This document shows, one piece after another, positions 1 to 10,585 of a stretch of DNA of 64,000 nt. A program made the translations under genes and the position numbers. Below the pieces are notes generated by a model. That model saw only the letters and a list, made by a program, of their open reading frames with translations. It did not search any database and was not told where the DNA came from. Position 1 is the stretch's first letter. Each line of letters begins with the position of its first letter. Source of the DNA: Acidiferrum sp963771295 (lineage in GTDB: Bacteria > Acidobacteriota > Terriglobia > Acidiferrales > UBA7541); contig CAVYTB010000008.1 of the NCBI GenBank assembly GCA_963771295.1, positions 1 through 64,000 of the forward strand, read 5' to 3'.

Positions 1-397
1 GCCTGCTTGGGAATTTAAAGGAAAACTGATATGTGATTAAGGATAAATTGGTCAAACCGTCCAACATTGGGGAACGAATTTTCCCATTCCTCAAGCTACT
101 GCACCCACCAGGCCCCTCCGCTTATTCCCGCGCGAACAACCCGGCCTAGGAAACGCAACGCTTGGCCCTGCGCCATCCGTGTGGACCACTAGCTATGACC
201 ACGTAGACAAATGGGCACGTCCAGGTATGTCGCAAAATCCTTTTCCCTCCTCTACACCAAGCAAAAGCGGATCCAGCAAAGAATGCTCAATCATCTTCTG
301 TCGCCACAAAAGTATTCAAGAGCCAATTGGCACACAAACCACTCGAGACTAGATCAGATCTGCAGCGAACGCAGCTGCGCCCGGCCCGGTTACGGGT
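1..397. other. Left edge, no confident gene
   Basis: I see no intact gene here. A short open frame from 211 overlaps the start of the tail-fibre-like coding region, but its sequence resembles no family I know. Coding potential that looks phage-like only becomes readable after about position 400. The stretch may hold a 5' part of the same fibre gene hidden by further indels. It could also be low-quality sequence if the window starts at a contig end. Confidence 0.3.
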
Positions 398-3271
398 TTG
401 GCAGTTGCGAAAAATATATTAAAGGACTGGTCGGCGTTCTTCGCCGGGTCGTTTCCGTCTCATTCGTTCCCCCTGCGCATCGGACACCAACTTAGGAACA
501 TTCGCGGGCGTCAACGTGTGGGAGACTTTGTCTGGCAACCAGCCGGCCGGCGTGGGGTCTGGCATAACCAGCCCGGTAGTTTTGAACTACCCATCGACAA
601 CCTGGCGCGCACCCTAACGGTTCAAAGTTACACTGCGCTTGGGGTCGAGTGTCCGTTCTCTAGCTGTCCGACGATTTCGGTTACGTGTGATGGCGTCACG
701 ACTGCACCACCCAACCCAACTGTCAGTCAACCCTTGACGACGACTGGCACTGGCTACACCTTCACGTTTGATTTCGAATTGGGTTCGGGTTTGCTAGCCG
801 ATGTAATCAGTGGCTACAACGTGTACCGCTCCCCAACCTCGAGCATGGTCAACGCGACCGTCGTGAAGCATATTCCACAGCCAGCCACGAACAACATCGG
901 TTCGACGTACGTGTACCAGGAAGTCACGGGCGCAACTTATTATTATTTTGTAACGTGCGTTAACACCTCCGGGCGTGAATCTGGCACTACGGCTGCACAA
1001 TCCGGCTTGGTTACAAACGGCAGCAACATCAACGCCGATGGTTCGGGCAACAACAACTCTTTCGGCAAGAACTTGCTGACGAACCCGGGCTTTCGAGCTG
1101 AACGGAACCGCTAACCATAACAACACTCCGGCTTCGGCTGGATTGGTTTGCAACGGCTGGGCCATTCGCTCGCTTCAGGCTCCAGTATTGGCAGCCTATG
1201 ACTGAGAGTGGCGTTGCGAGTGCGTCACACACAGGCTCGAACAATCTACTCATCCGTCTTGCCACTGGAATATCGCTGCCTTCCGACAACACCTACCGTT
1301 GAGTGCCGAATCTACACAGCGAACGCTATTCCCTGTTTACGGCGGTCAGCAGCTACAACTGAACGGTTGGAGGACAGTGGGATTATCAAATACGTCTGTC
1401 CTGCTGGTGTACCGTAGTTCAGCAGAGAGTCATGCTGATATTCTTCACAAGGCAACGGGACGCAGATTCTCGAAACAGGCCCTGCCGACCAGACTGAGCC
1501 CAGCGTGCATACGCCAACACCGGCTATGCCACTGTTGCCGTTCCTAGTCAACGCCGCCTACGTGCAAGTCCGGTGTGTTGACCGTTTCATCAAGAACAAA
1601 TCAGCGGAAGCACGTTCACCACAGGCAGCAACCATTACGCCGACCTACGCTTCGATGACATCGAGTTTGGTTCTAATCAACAACATCTGACAACGATGTC
1701 ACCGACGGGTTCTCGGTACCAGCGCAGCGTTATTGGGCGCGAGTGCTCACCCCAGACTGCCCGTTCAATGGTGATTTTGAACAATTTGCAAACGGTCAGC
1801 TTGTTGCAGATGGCTGGACGCAGAGTTTCGAGACAGCAGGTAGCGATATTCAGTATGCCCGCAACGCAGCGGCAGTTACAGCGGGAACTATTCGCAAGCC
1901 CTAACTAATGGCACTGGTTCTATCGGTGGCAGCGTTGCTTCACGCCCATTCAGTGTCAAGGCCGGGGTAACGTACACCCTGTCTTTGCTACGCCCGTTTC
2001 GTCCGTCGCCAATCCCGGCAGCATGTATTTCCGTGTTCTCTGGTACACCCAAGACAGCGACTATAGATTCCGTGCAGGTGCGGCTTCAACAAACGACGTT
2101 GTGTCTGCTGCTGGGCCCAACATCGGCGAACGTGTTCCAGCACTTCACGGGAACAGTGCTGGCCCCCGCTGGCGCTCTCTACGGTCGCATTGCCCTCTAT
2201 AACTGGGTAGGTAGCAGGCACACCAGAGCACGATTCTGTTCGACCGTGTCTCGATGGTTCCGACCACGTACGACTTGGACAACACCATCGCAGATGGGAC
2301 GACCTACCAGAAGGTGCTTGCTTCCAACCTATCCAGTGGCGTTGTTTATAGCTACAAAGGCGCTTTGGAACAGCGGCACGGCTTACGTTCAAGGAAGCGG
2401 GTTGCCTACAACGGAAACTACTACATCTCTATCTTGGCTGGCACGAACCACACTCCGGCTCCTGCTGGCACATCTTACTGGGTATGCGCAGGGCCAACCA
2501 CCCTCGACAAGGTTGTGGATGGCTCGGTCTACGCCAGAATCAAGGCCACTGAGATAACTTCCGGTGGTCAAGGCTACATTCCTCCTCTGAACTCGGCATC
2601 TACCGACACTTCCACTGGTGCCATTCTCAACCAGATTTCCAACAGCAGTTCAATCAGCGTGGCTGGGTGGACTATTCCGTCGATATGATGGTGGGGCTGT
2701 AACTTACAACTCAAGCACCACTTCAGCAGCGAACAATACTGCTGTGGGATATGTCTACACATCTGACAGCAACTTATGCTGGCGGAAGCGCCACTACCGT
2801 CTTCACAACGGCCTACAGCAACTTCTCAGGCGGGTCAGGCAACATTATGATTGGGAAGATTCAACTATTGGTCTGGTGGTGGAGCTTCTGGTGGCGGTGG
2901 TGGCGGCGGAACTGGTAACCCTTGTTTCCACCCAAGCGTCAAGGTAAGAACCCCCAACGGCGTCATCCACATCATTCAGTTGAACGAGGGCGACCTAGTT
3001 CTGACGAACAAAGGCCCCCGCAAGGTTGCGCAAGTTCACCCAGCGATTCTACTCAGGCCCGATGTGCAACATGGGCGACGGCCTCGTTACCCCAGAACAT
3101 CACTTCGTTTGTGGCAACAAAGAGGTTCAAGCAAAAGACCTCTGGGAACCAACCGAGAAGTACACGGGCGTTGTCATCAACTTGGAAATCGAGACCGAAC
3201 TGGAAGACGAACGCAACTACTTCCTAGAGAACGGCATGCTCTCACACAACATCAAGGCAAACACCTGTTAA
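398..3271 (+). pseudogene. Phage tail-fibre/tip-like protein, multiply frameshifted, C-terminal Hint domain
   Basis: The region reads as one long exported or virion surface protein whose frame changes roughly every 150-400 bases. The readable pieces are: a Gly/Ser/Thr/Asn-rich stretch near 490-600; a fibronectin-III-like segment (about 700-1020, with a GYNVYRS motif and a later YYYFVTCVNTSG motif); two carbohydrate-binding-like beltings beginning LLTNPGFE (about 1075) and PFNGDFEQ (about 1755), each followed by a W/D-rich stretch; more beta-rich sequence to 2850; a poly-Gly linker (about 2880-2915); and an intein-like Hint domain (2923-3250). Repeated beta modules plus a glycine linker are usual for receptor-binding tail proteins. 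The breaks look like single-base indels, because the protein stays sensible across them in another frame. Either this is a decayed prophage gene or the assembly here is unpolished. The exact start is unknown. Confidence 0.55.
2923..3250 (+). other. Hint (hedgehog/intein-like) self-processing domain
   Basis: Directly after a poly-glycine linker the protein reads NPCFHPSVKVRT, which fits Hint block A with the splice-type Cys at 2923-2925. A block-B-like TPEHHF lies about 60 residues later, and the domain closes with NYFLENGMLSHN (blocks F/G, terminal His-Asn at 3245-3250). One indel near 3040-3050 separates the two halves. The residue after the His-Asn is Ile rather than Cys, Ser or Thr, and the protein ends six residues later. 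Protein splicing is therefore unlikely; N-terminal cleavage or ester formation, as in bacterial intein-like domains, is the more reasonable inference. Confidence 0.6.
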
Positions 3272-3746
3272 GGAACTTATGGACACACACACCAGTAGTG
3301 ATTGAAGTCAAGCAAGTCAATAACGAGTACGTCGGCTACCGAATCGTCTGCTGCGGGTTCGCAATGCGACGTAGGACAACCTGACGCCAAGTGCATGCCC
3401 TCGCATCACGTCTGCGAGGATACTTGGCACACCGCGCACATCACTGGGGTGCCGGAGCCCACGAAGTTTGGGTGGCCAACAGACTGGCTGAGGTAGCCAC
3501 ACGTCACCAGACCATGACCGACTTGCTCAACAACACGCTTACCAGTGCGACGTTTGCCTCGGCAGCAACAACCACTATCGCAGCATCGACTGCCCAGATA
3601 GCTCAAGTAGCAGCAGTCCAAGAAGCAGCACTGGCATCCCGAGCAGCGGCTCCGGTAGGACCCTCTACAACATAGATCAACCCAAGCAGCACCAATCCAA
3701 ATTTAGTAACACCAGTTGGCTCGCGCCGACCTCATAGGAGATTTAC
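3272..3746 (+). other. Short phage-like coding remnants, unresolved
   Basis: Between the Hint domain and the next clear start there are short open stretches in different frames. One piece near 3297-3384 reads VIEVKQVNNEYVGYRIVCCGF, then there is a Cys/His-containing piece (CMPSHHVCEDTWH, about 3392-3430), then an Ala/Thr-rich helical piece (3514-3675). I cannot assign a family. They may be one small protein broken by indels, like its neighbours. A good ribosome binding site (TAGGAGAT, about 3736-3743) at the end of this stretch belongs to the next gene. Confidence 0.3.
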
Positions 3747-5737
3747 ATGTCTGACCAAGCACAAATCATTCAGTCGCCCGAGCCGACCATAGAGTCGTTG
3801 CAGGGACAGCAGAACGTTATGGATACCGGTAGTGCAGAACAGCCGCGTCGTCCTGCCCCAGAAGCTGAAGAAGCAACTCCTGCGGTACAGCCACAGTCGC
3901 AACCACAGCCTTCGCCCGCCGGTGGACAGGCGAGTCCTCAACCGCAGCCCGGAACAGACGCTGCAGCCCAACAACATCAGTCAGCCCTAGGCGAAATCTT
4001 CCAAACACTAGCCGGTGGTAAAAAGAAAGTCTGGCAGCAGACTCACAAAGGCCCCGTCGCCACATACGAAGACCTCAAACCCGGAGAGATGGCTCGAGGC
4101 ATCTTAGCCGCTGCGCTGAGCGGACTGGCCGGGGGATATGATCCTGCTCGTCGTGGGAAGGGTCCAGCTATGGCTGCGGCATTCTCTGGTGGCTTCAAGG
4201 CCAACGAGGAACGCGTTGAAAAGCAGGAAGCAGGCAAAGCCGAGGAAGCTCAGAAGCAATTCCAGAACAGCAACATTGCTGATGAGAAGATGCTCCAGCT
4301 TCATCGCGATGCGCGTGAGCAGCAGGAATCCATCGATCGCGCTCATGAGAGCTACCTGCGCCAGACAGAAATGAAAGATCAGATTGCCCGTGGCCAGTTG
4401 CACGACAAAAATGACGCAATCGATCGGGATAACATCGACGCTGCGAAGCAGCAAGTATTAATCAACAGCGGCGCCACTCAGGTTCAGACCCCACGGGAAA
4501 AGGTCCGCTCAAGTTCACAAGCGAAACCGAGATGTTGAAGTGGGTCCAGCAGGATCAGGCGAATGCCAATCATGTGCTGCACCCAGGCAAGTTTGACACG
4601 GTCCTCCAGCGCGACCCCACGGACGGAACATGGTCTGTTTGGGAGAAGCCCCAGGACTACGACCATCCGAGGTGGTACGGCGTAGAGATAGAAGTAGACG
4701 GCATCACCCCGAAGAAAGATAAAGACGGAAAGATGATTGCCGACAAGAAAGATCCACTTTATGACCAGAACGGGGGTAAGCCTGCCGTGCCGGCCGGTAT
4801 GATGCCCCGCTCCCAGTTCGACAGACAGAACGCACAAACTCTAAGAGAACCGCGCAAGGATTGAAGAGCAGAAGATGCACGCTCAGGAATATGCCGCGAG
4901 GGCTGCGGAGCTGAAAGAGCAACAAGAGAAAAACTCTGCTCTCAAGCTGGCTCGCGCGCATTACGATGCTGCGGGTGGAGACCCCAACGCAGTCGACCCG
5001 AAGACCGGCATGTTCTACATGACGCCAAGCGACCGAGAGTGTACGCGGAATCGATCCAGGCTGAATTCAAAATCCAGCAGGCCACTTTGGTGTCGGGTCT
5101 GAAAGAGCTGTCCAACATGGACCCGAAAGATCCTGCTAGGGCTGGACTCCAGGAAATCGTGGACGGTGCCAAAAGCGCCATCAACAATCTCCAGAACCGT
5201 CAAACCCTTTTCAACAACCACAACACCGCTGTCGACGTGACCGTTAGTAGGTTGGGCCAGAAGTACACCGACCCAACCACCGGCAAAGTCGACATCGACA
5301 AGGCCTTTAAAGACCTAGCCGGAATGCCAAAGTCGTCTGTTGACAGCGTTATCAGCAAGCTCAAAAGCAGAAAGCGCGGCCATCGGACAGCCAAAAAGAC
5401 GCATTGTCGGACCCGAAGGTATTCCAGGTGGCCCAGCAACACGCGGCTGGCCTACTGAAGTCCGGAAAGAGCGTTCAGGAGGTTGTTGGTGAAATAAATC
5501 AAACCCCTCAGTTCTCGGCGAACGACAAGAAGCGTTTGATCGAAAGCGTGGCCGGTGCGGCCGACAAATCTTTATCGATCACCGATGCTTCCAATACTGT
5601 GTTCCTGTCTCCGAACGGGGCACCAGATCATCCCGAATGACGCAGCGGAAGCCTTCAAAGCAAACCATCCTGACTTCAAAGGACTCGGAGTCGGAACGAA
5701 ACAACCCGACAAAAATAATGAACAGGCCTCCAGGTAA
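3747..5737 (+). pseudogene. Phage virion-associated-like helical protein, five frameshifts
   Basis: ATG at 3747 follows TAGGAG at a good distance. The N-terminus is Pro/Gln-rich and disordered (first 85 residues or so). It is followed by an Ala/Gly-rich segment and a long charged, probably coiled-coil part rich in Glu, Lys and Gln. Readable pieces are 3747-4538, 4532-4864, about 4860-5035, 5039-5400, 5404-5635 and about 5600-5737; each continues the previous one in a shifted frame, so one protein of about 660 residues is implied. No enzymatic motif is visible. Its place between a fibre-like gene and a large polyvalent protein suggests a phage internal virion or head-tail protein, but I do not recognise the family. 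The breaks may be sequencing errors. Confidence 0.5.
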
Positions 5738-5820
5738 ATGAACAAGAACAACATGGCTTCTCCGTCTTCTCGGGACGGAGAGGCCACCAATTGGGCTCAG
5801 CTGTCACAAAGGAAAATAGA

Positions 5821-6459
5821 ATGTCCACTTCATTCAGTAGTTTACTAGGCGAACCGACACCGAACGCTGCTCCGGCGACCCCAGCGGGCCCGACACCGGG
5901 TCCAGAGACTGCGGGATCGTCTTTCAGTGCGCTTCTCAAAGAGCCGACAGACCAGACTCCCAGCACTGCGGGGCCAAGTGTTGCTCTTCCGTCGCCTGTA
6001 TCTTCGTTCAGCGATGTTGTGAAGATGCCTGTGGCCGCTGCGCCTGCGCCTGCACCGGTCGAGGCGACGTCGTTTAGCTCCATCCTCGGTGGTCAGACGC
6101 AAGCGGAAAAATATACCGGCACTGATCGCGGCCTAACTGGCGACGAACGGGCGTACGGACAAACTGATCCCACCAAGATGGAAGACGAACCCTGGTACAG
6201 CAAGGCGTGGGAGTGGGCCAACAGCCCGCTTTATGATCTACACAAATGGGGAACGCGTGAAGGTGCGGGAACTTTTGAGCGTGGGTTGGAGACAGGGCTC
6301 GAGGACATCGGGTCTGGTTTAACCTCTCCTCTCATGGTCGGCCTAACGATTGCCACCTTTGGCGGCAACACAGTTGCAGGAGCCGGAGTAGGTGCTCTTC
6401 GCGCGATCGGCATATCCGAGGAAGCCGCGCCCATAGTTGTTCGCGGGGCCAAGCCCTAA
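5821..6459 (+). CDS. N-terminal part of large phage polyvalent protein
   Basis: ATG at 5821 (MSTSFSSLLG) has an AAAGGAAA ribosome site upstream; an in-frame TTG at 5791 is less likely. The first 100 residues contain three copies of a short motif of the type SFSxLLGEPT separated by Pro/Ala-rich linkers, followed by a Trp-rich segment (EPWYSKAWEWANSPLYDLH) and a glycine-rich hydrophobic stretch (about residues 165-205). The stop overlaps the next start by one base (TAATG at 6457-6461). In phage polyvalent proteins this type of hydrophobic segment is normally followed without a break by the helical sequence that opens the next frame. I therefore think the two are one protein split by a one-base deletion near 6450. 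True translational coupling is the alternative. Confidence 0.6.
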   Translation: MSTSFSSLLGEPTPNAAPATPAGPTPGPETAGSSFSALLKEPTDQTPSTAGPSVALPSPVSSFSDVVKMPVAAAPAPAPVEATSFSSILGGQTQAEKYTGTDRGLTGDERAYGQTDPTKMEDEPWYSKAWEWANSPLYDLHKWGTREGAGTFERGLETGLEDIGSGLTSPLMVGLTIATFGGNTVAGAGVGALRAIGISEEAAPIVVRGAKP

Positions 6460-9400
6460 TGGACGCTGGATTCACCGAGCAAATGATCGGTGGTCTGGTA
6501 ACCCAATCTCCAGAATTCCTAGACGCACTGAAAGATGGCGACACCGAGATGGCAACTCGTCTCGGCACCAACATCCTGGCAACGGGATATTTGAGCAAGA
6601 GCGCGAAGAGCGGAATAGAAGATGCACAGACACTTGCGAAGGGAATCAAGAAAGCAAGGACCGGCGTAGAACCAACGACTACAGATCGGCTTGCCGAAGT
6701 CTCCAAGATTTCAGGAGAGTATGACGCATACAAGAGCATGGCGAGCGACGATGCTCGAGCACAAATGGAGAAGGTCCGGGATCTGCTGAAGTCTGCAGGT
6801 GCCGACGACAAAACAACTCAGGCTGCCATTCGGCACTTCGTAAGTCAGGATGGCGACACTGCTCGAATCCAGAAGATGATTGGAATTGCGGAAGGCACTA
6901 TCAAGCCCCGCGAATACACTCCGGAGGAGAGCGCAGCCCAGGAGAAAGCCACAGAGCTGCGCGCATGGTCCAGCAAGAGCAAGAACAGCATTCTGAATGA
7001 AGACGGCAGTCCCAAACCATATTATGTGACCGACGGTGCGGAAGGCACCTTCAAGCTGGGGCAAACTCTGTCCGCTACTGGCGACGAGGCTGATGCTCAT
7101 TTCGTGCGGGTGACCAACCCACTCGAGTTGAGGACCGAAGATAGCCTGCAAAGCTACATCGAGAAGGCTGGTGGCGAAACGGAAGCCAAAGCCAAACTGC
7201 AAACTGCGGGCTACGACGGCATCACCTACGGCGATGGCACGGACAAGAAAGTCATCACCTTTAACGACGATCAATACAGGCCAGTTCAGAAGTATGAAGG
7301 TGCTGCAAACGTTTGGAACAAAGAGCATGTGTACTTCGCCACGGACAAGAAGTACTCAGATCAGATCCTGAACGCTGGTATCAAGAGCCCGCGCGCGAAA
7401 GAAGCGCAATACTTCGCGACGCCGGAAGAAGCTCTCAAGAATGCTGTCCAGCCGGCAAGCGGGAACCCCAAGGACCTCAACGTCTATTCCGTTCCTCGGG
7501 CAGAAGTTGAGAAGGGTGTCCACGAATACGAAGCCAGCAAGGAAAAGAGGGATCCGGATTATTCTACGAAGATCGGGGACGACGCGCTGGTAACAGACAA
7601 GTCCCACATGCCTGGCCATCTCCTCGAGCTGGGTGACGACGGCAAGTTCACTGGTCGCTCTACGCCGCTGCGCCCGTTCGATGCGGAAGATCTCCCTGGT
7701 GACAATTCCAGATTCAACAACTCCTACACCGCTGACGAGAAGGATCAGTATATCGAGGGATTGCGGAAGGCCCTTGATCTCACGGAAGACCAGAAGGAAG
7801 TCGCGAAAACGCTGCGGAATATTTATGACAACTCATTCATGATGGCCAAGTCCCACGGTTTGATTCGCCAGTGGGTCGAGGCATATCACCCGCAAGCTTG
7901 GGCCGGCCAAGAAAGCGGCATGTGGCGCTGGCTGTTCAACAAGAACGCGGAGCCCGTGGTCAACAACGCTTTGAACGAACTGCGCCACGATACCAACACC
8001 GGCAACTTCGACACCAACCTCAATGCCGCAAAGCATCGCGTCTACAACACTGAATTCCAAGGCATCATGGCCGGCGAGAAGTTTAAGACTGATGACCTAT
8101 CCATGCACGTCTTCAATCACGTGAAAGCCATTCAGAACGCCATTGCCGCGCGCAACTTCATAGACAGCCTCCGATCCAAGGGCACGAAAGCCCAGGACGG
8201 GCGCCCAGCTGCAGTATTGGCAGGCACCAGCCGCAAGATTGGTGGAGACGAGAACCCAGCCCTAGCAACCGATCCTGGAGCCGTGAAGGCAATCAACATT
8301 AAACCAGAGTTGGTCGAAGCGATGCAGCAAGGCATCAATCCCAAGACCGGCATGAGTGAACTGGAGTTCGGCCTGAAGAACGGAACGATCGAGAAGCTAC
8401 CATGGACCATCGAAGTAGAGAGAGACGGGAAGGTGCAAAAGGTTCCTGCCTACGCATACACGTCAGAAGGGTATGAATCCATTGACCACCCTGCACTGCG
8501 AGAGTGGGGATACTCAGGCCAGGACACGGCGGGGAAGCCCGCTTTGTTGTACGGCGACATCATGGTTCACCCCGACTTCGCAGAACATGTTCGTCAAGCA
8601 ATCGGCGTACAAAAATCAATCTTCCGTGAGAGCCCGACGCTATCAGCGATCGGGACAGTATCTGGAGAAGCGAAAGGTCTGCTGCTCTCCCTGTCTCCAT
8701 TCCACGTAATCCAGGAAGGGCTTCGCGCAGCCATGATGGGTATCAATCCCTTCAAGGCCGACCACATCAACATTAACGAGAACCCTACGCTGCAGGCCGG
8801 TGTCAAAGCTGGTCTCGTTCGCAACGACTACCATGCCAAAGATCAATTCTCAACAGGCTATGCCAGCCACTCGAAGCTCATCAGCGCCGTCCCTGGGCTA
8901 AAACAATTTCAGGGTTGGATGCAGGAGTTCCTCTTCGAGAAGTACATTCCCAGTCTGAAGGACCGCGCTTATCTGTCGATGCTCGACAAGATCCGCGACG
9001 CCAACCCGAAGCTGTCTCTAGACGAAGCTGCGTCCAGAACTGCCGACACCGTCAACGACGTGTTCGGCGGACAGAACTGGCGCAAGCTCGGGATCTCTAC
9101 AGCATCGCAAGACTTCATGCGAATGACAGCGTTGGCTCCTGATTGGCTGCTATCCGAATTGCGCATGCTCGGTCGTGCTTCCGGCGTTATCGGCGAAGAC
9201 ACCACCAATCACTACGCGAAAATGCAAATGGCCAAGCAAATGGGAGCTGTCTGGCTCGGTGCGCGCGTTATGAATATGCTCGTCTCCGGCAACATGCATG
9301 CCGAAGCACCGTTCGGTGTCGTCAGTAAGAACGACAAGGGCGAAGAGACGGTCTATTCGATTCGCACACTGCCCACGGATTTGATTCACGTGATGAGTCA

Positions 9401-10034
9401 GCCGAGGGAGTTCATGGCCGGTCGCGTCAACCCTCTGACCGTTCGTCCCGTGATCGAAGGCCTAACCGGGCGCGATTCGTACGGGCGCCGCGTTACCGCA
9501 GGCACTCAGGTAGCGGACGCTTTCCACAACTTCCTTCCCATCGCTGGACAGAACCTTCTCAAAGGCAGCAGCGACTTGACCAACACGGACCAGCTGTACA
9601 AAGCAACGGGTGGCAGCATCTACAAGTACCGCACTGAGGCTGAGAAGCTGGCCCAACAATATGCCTCCGACAGGATGCCGACGGGGCCGGTGTCTGAGAA
9701 GAACCTCAAGGCTCACCAGGAAGACATCCAGCTCGAAGACGCGCTCCGCAAGGGCGAGATTGGCCGCGCATCTCTGGTGGCGAAAACGTCAAAGCGTCGC
9801 GCCGATGAAATCATTCGTTACGCGTCGCTTACGCCGCTACAGGCCAGATTCGACAGGTTGCCACTATCGGAAGCCATCAATGTTTTTGACGCAGCCACAA
9901 AGACAGAGAAGGATCAGTTGAGTTCCGCGCTTTGGAAGAAGCGTGTGGCTTACATGAAACAGAACAACGCCGCTAAGCGCAACGATGATGCAACTTGGAG
10001 AAAACTCCAGAGCGTCTACGCCGATCTGAGATAA
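6459..10034 (+). CDS. Large phage polyvalent protein with ADP-ribosyltransferase-like domains
   Basis: A 1191-residue uninterrupted frame. Residues about 165-275 resemble the ADP-ribosyltransferase domain of polyvalent proteins: a KNSILNEDGSPKPYYVTDG start, an FVRVTNPLEL strand, then GYDGITYGDG and VITFNDDQYRPV. Residues about 289-350 (HVYFATDKKYSDQILNAGI, then AQYFATPEEAL) look like a second fold of the same class. The remainder is helical, with a segment around LLLSLSPFHVIQEGLRAAM that may touch membrane, and a conserved-looking C-terminal half that resembles the large polyvalent protein domains found in phages and conjugative elements. Such proteins are thought to be injected with the DNA and to modify host targets. 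No protease or polymerase motif is obvious. It is cleanly readable, unlike everything to its left. Confidence 0.65.
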   Translation: MDAGFTEQMIGGLVTQSPEFLDALKDGDTEMATRLGTNILATGYLSKSAKSGIEDAQTLAKGIKKARTGVEPTTTDRLAEVSKISGEYDAYKSMASDDARAQMEKVRDLLKSAGADDKTTQAAIRHFVSQDGDTARIQKMIGIAEGTIKPREYTPEESAAQEKATELRAWSSKSKNSILNEDGSPKPYYVTDGAEGTFKLGQTLSATGDEADAHFVRVTNPLELRTEDSLQSYIEKAGGETEAKAKLQTAGYDGITYGDGTDKKVITFNDDQYRPVQKYEGAANVWNKEHVYFATDKKYSDQILNAGIKSPRAKEAQYFATPEEALKNAVQPASGNPKDLNVYSVPRAEVEKGVHEYEASKEKRDPDYSTKIGDDALVTDKSHMPGHLLELGDDGKFTGRSTPLRPFDAEDLPGDNSRFNNSYTADEKDQYIEGLRKALDLTEDQKEVAKTLRNIYDNSFMMAKSHGLIRQWVEAYHPQAWAGQESGMWRWLFNKNAEPVVNNALNELRHDTNTGNFDTNLNAAKHRVYNTEFQGIMAGEKFKTDDLSMHVFNHVKAIQNAIAARNFIDSLRSKGTKAQDGRPAAVLAGTSRKIGGDENPALATDPGAVKAINIKPELVEAMQQGINPKTGMSELEFGLKNGTIEKLPWTIEVERDGKVQKVPAYAYTSEGYESIDHPALREWGYSGQDTAGKPALLYGDIMVHPDFAEHVRQAIGVQKSIFRESPTLSAIGTVSGEAKGLLLSLSPFHVIQEGLRAAMMGINPFKADHININENPTLQAGVKAGLVRNDYHAKDQFSTGYASHSKLISAVPGLKQFQGWMQEFLFEKYIPSLKDRAYLSMLDKIRDANPKLSLDEAASRTADTVNDVFGGQNWRKLGISTASQDFMRMTALAPDWLLSELRMLGRASGVIGEDTTNHYAKMQMAKQMGAVWLGARVMNMLVSGNMHAEAPFGVVSKNDKGEETVYSIRTLPTDLIHVMSQPREFMAGRVNPLTVRPVIEGLTGRDSYGRRVTAGTQVADAFHNFLPIAGQNLLKGSSDLTNTDQLYKATGGSIYKYRTEAEKLAQQYASDRMPTGPVSEKNLKAHQEDIQLEDALRKGEIGRASLVAKTSKRRADEIIRYASLTPLQARFDRLPLSEAINVFDAATKTEKDQLSSALWKKRVAYMKQNNAAKRNDDATWRKLQSVYADLR

Positions 10035-10132
10035 CAATCAAACACAAACACCTCTCCCTCCGGGCGCGGATAAAATTCAAAAAGACCGCAGTGAACAACA
10101 CTCCTGTCGATGCAGTACCGGCAGGAGTGCTT

Positions 10133-10585
10133 ATGTACGAACAGAGGACCAAAGCCTGGATCGCGCGGCAGAAAGCCGCGGGGAAGTGTCTTCACCACAA
10201 GAACGAGCCTGTTGTTGTTGGGAAGACTCTTTGCCAGAAGTGTTTGGACCGCAACAGCAGGATCAGTCACCGAAGAAGCGTTTCGGGCGTTTGCCATGTC
10301 CACAAAAATCGCAGGGTTGAAAAGGGCATGACGGCGTGCAGGGAGTGCCGCAGCAAGCTCCGAGCATGGCGCAGAGAACAGATTGCAAACGGCATGTGCC
10401 CCAACCACAAACACGAAACGGCCGCAGTCGGACACGTGTGTTGCAAGCGGTGCCTGCAGGCCAAGATCGATTGGTACGAAAATAGGAAGCTAAGGAAAAG
10501 AGGAGACAAGCATGGTGGCAACGATAGAGGAAAAAGCGGCCGGGCTAAGGTGCCGGTGGGAAGAGCTGTTCCCGAGAACAGATGA
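10133..10585 (+). CDS. Triple zinc-knuckle small basic protein
   Basis: Start chosen at ATG 10133 (MYEQRTKAW), which has AGGAG 5 bases upstream; the frame is open further upstream but overlaps the polyvalent gene. The 150-residue product carries three repeats of about 40-45 residues, each of the form C-x2-H ... C-x2-C: GKCLHHKNE/LCQKC, GVCHVHKNR/ACRECRSK and GMCPNHKHE/CCKRC. Each repeat would bind one zinc. The rest is Lys/Arg-rich, which suggests nucleic-acid binding. I do not know a named family. It lies in the phage-like operon and overlaps the next gene by 74 bases. Confidence 0.6.
   Translation: MYEQRTKAWIARQKAAGKCLHHKNEPVVVGKTLCQKCLDRNSRISHRRSVSGVCHVHKNRRVEKGMTACRECRSKLRAWRREQIANGMCPNHKHETAAVGHVCCKRCLQAKIDWYENRKLRKRGDKHGGNDRGKSGRAKVPVGRAVPENR

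Noticed and set aside
3747..5737. Programmed ribosomal frameshifting in the phage-like gene
   Set aside because: At least five shifts in both directions without a common slippery sequence are incompatible with programmed frameshifting.
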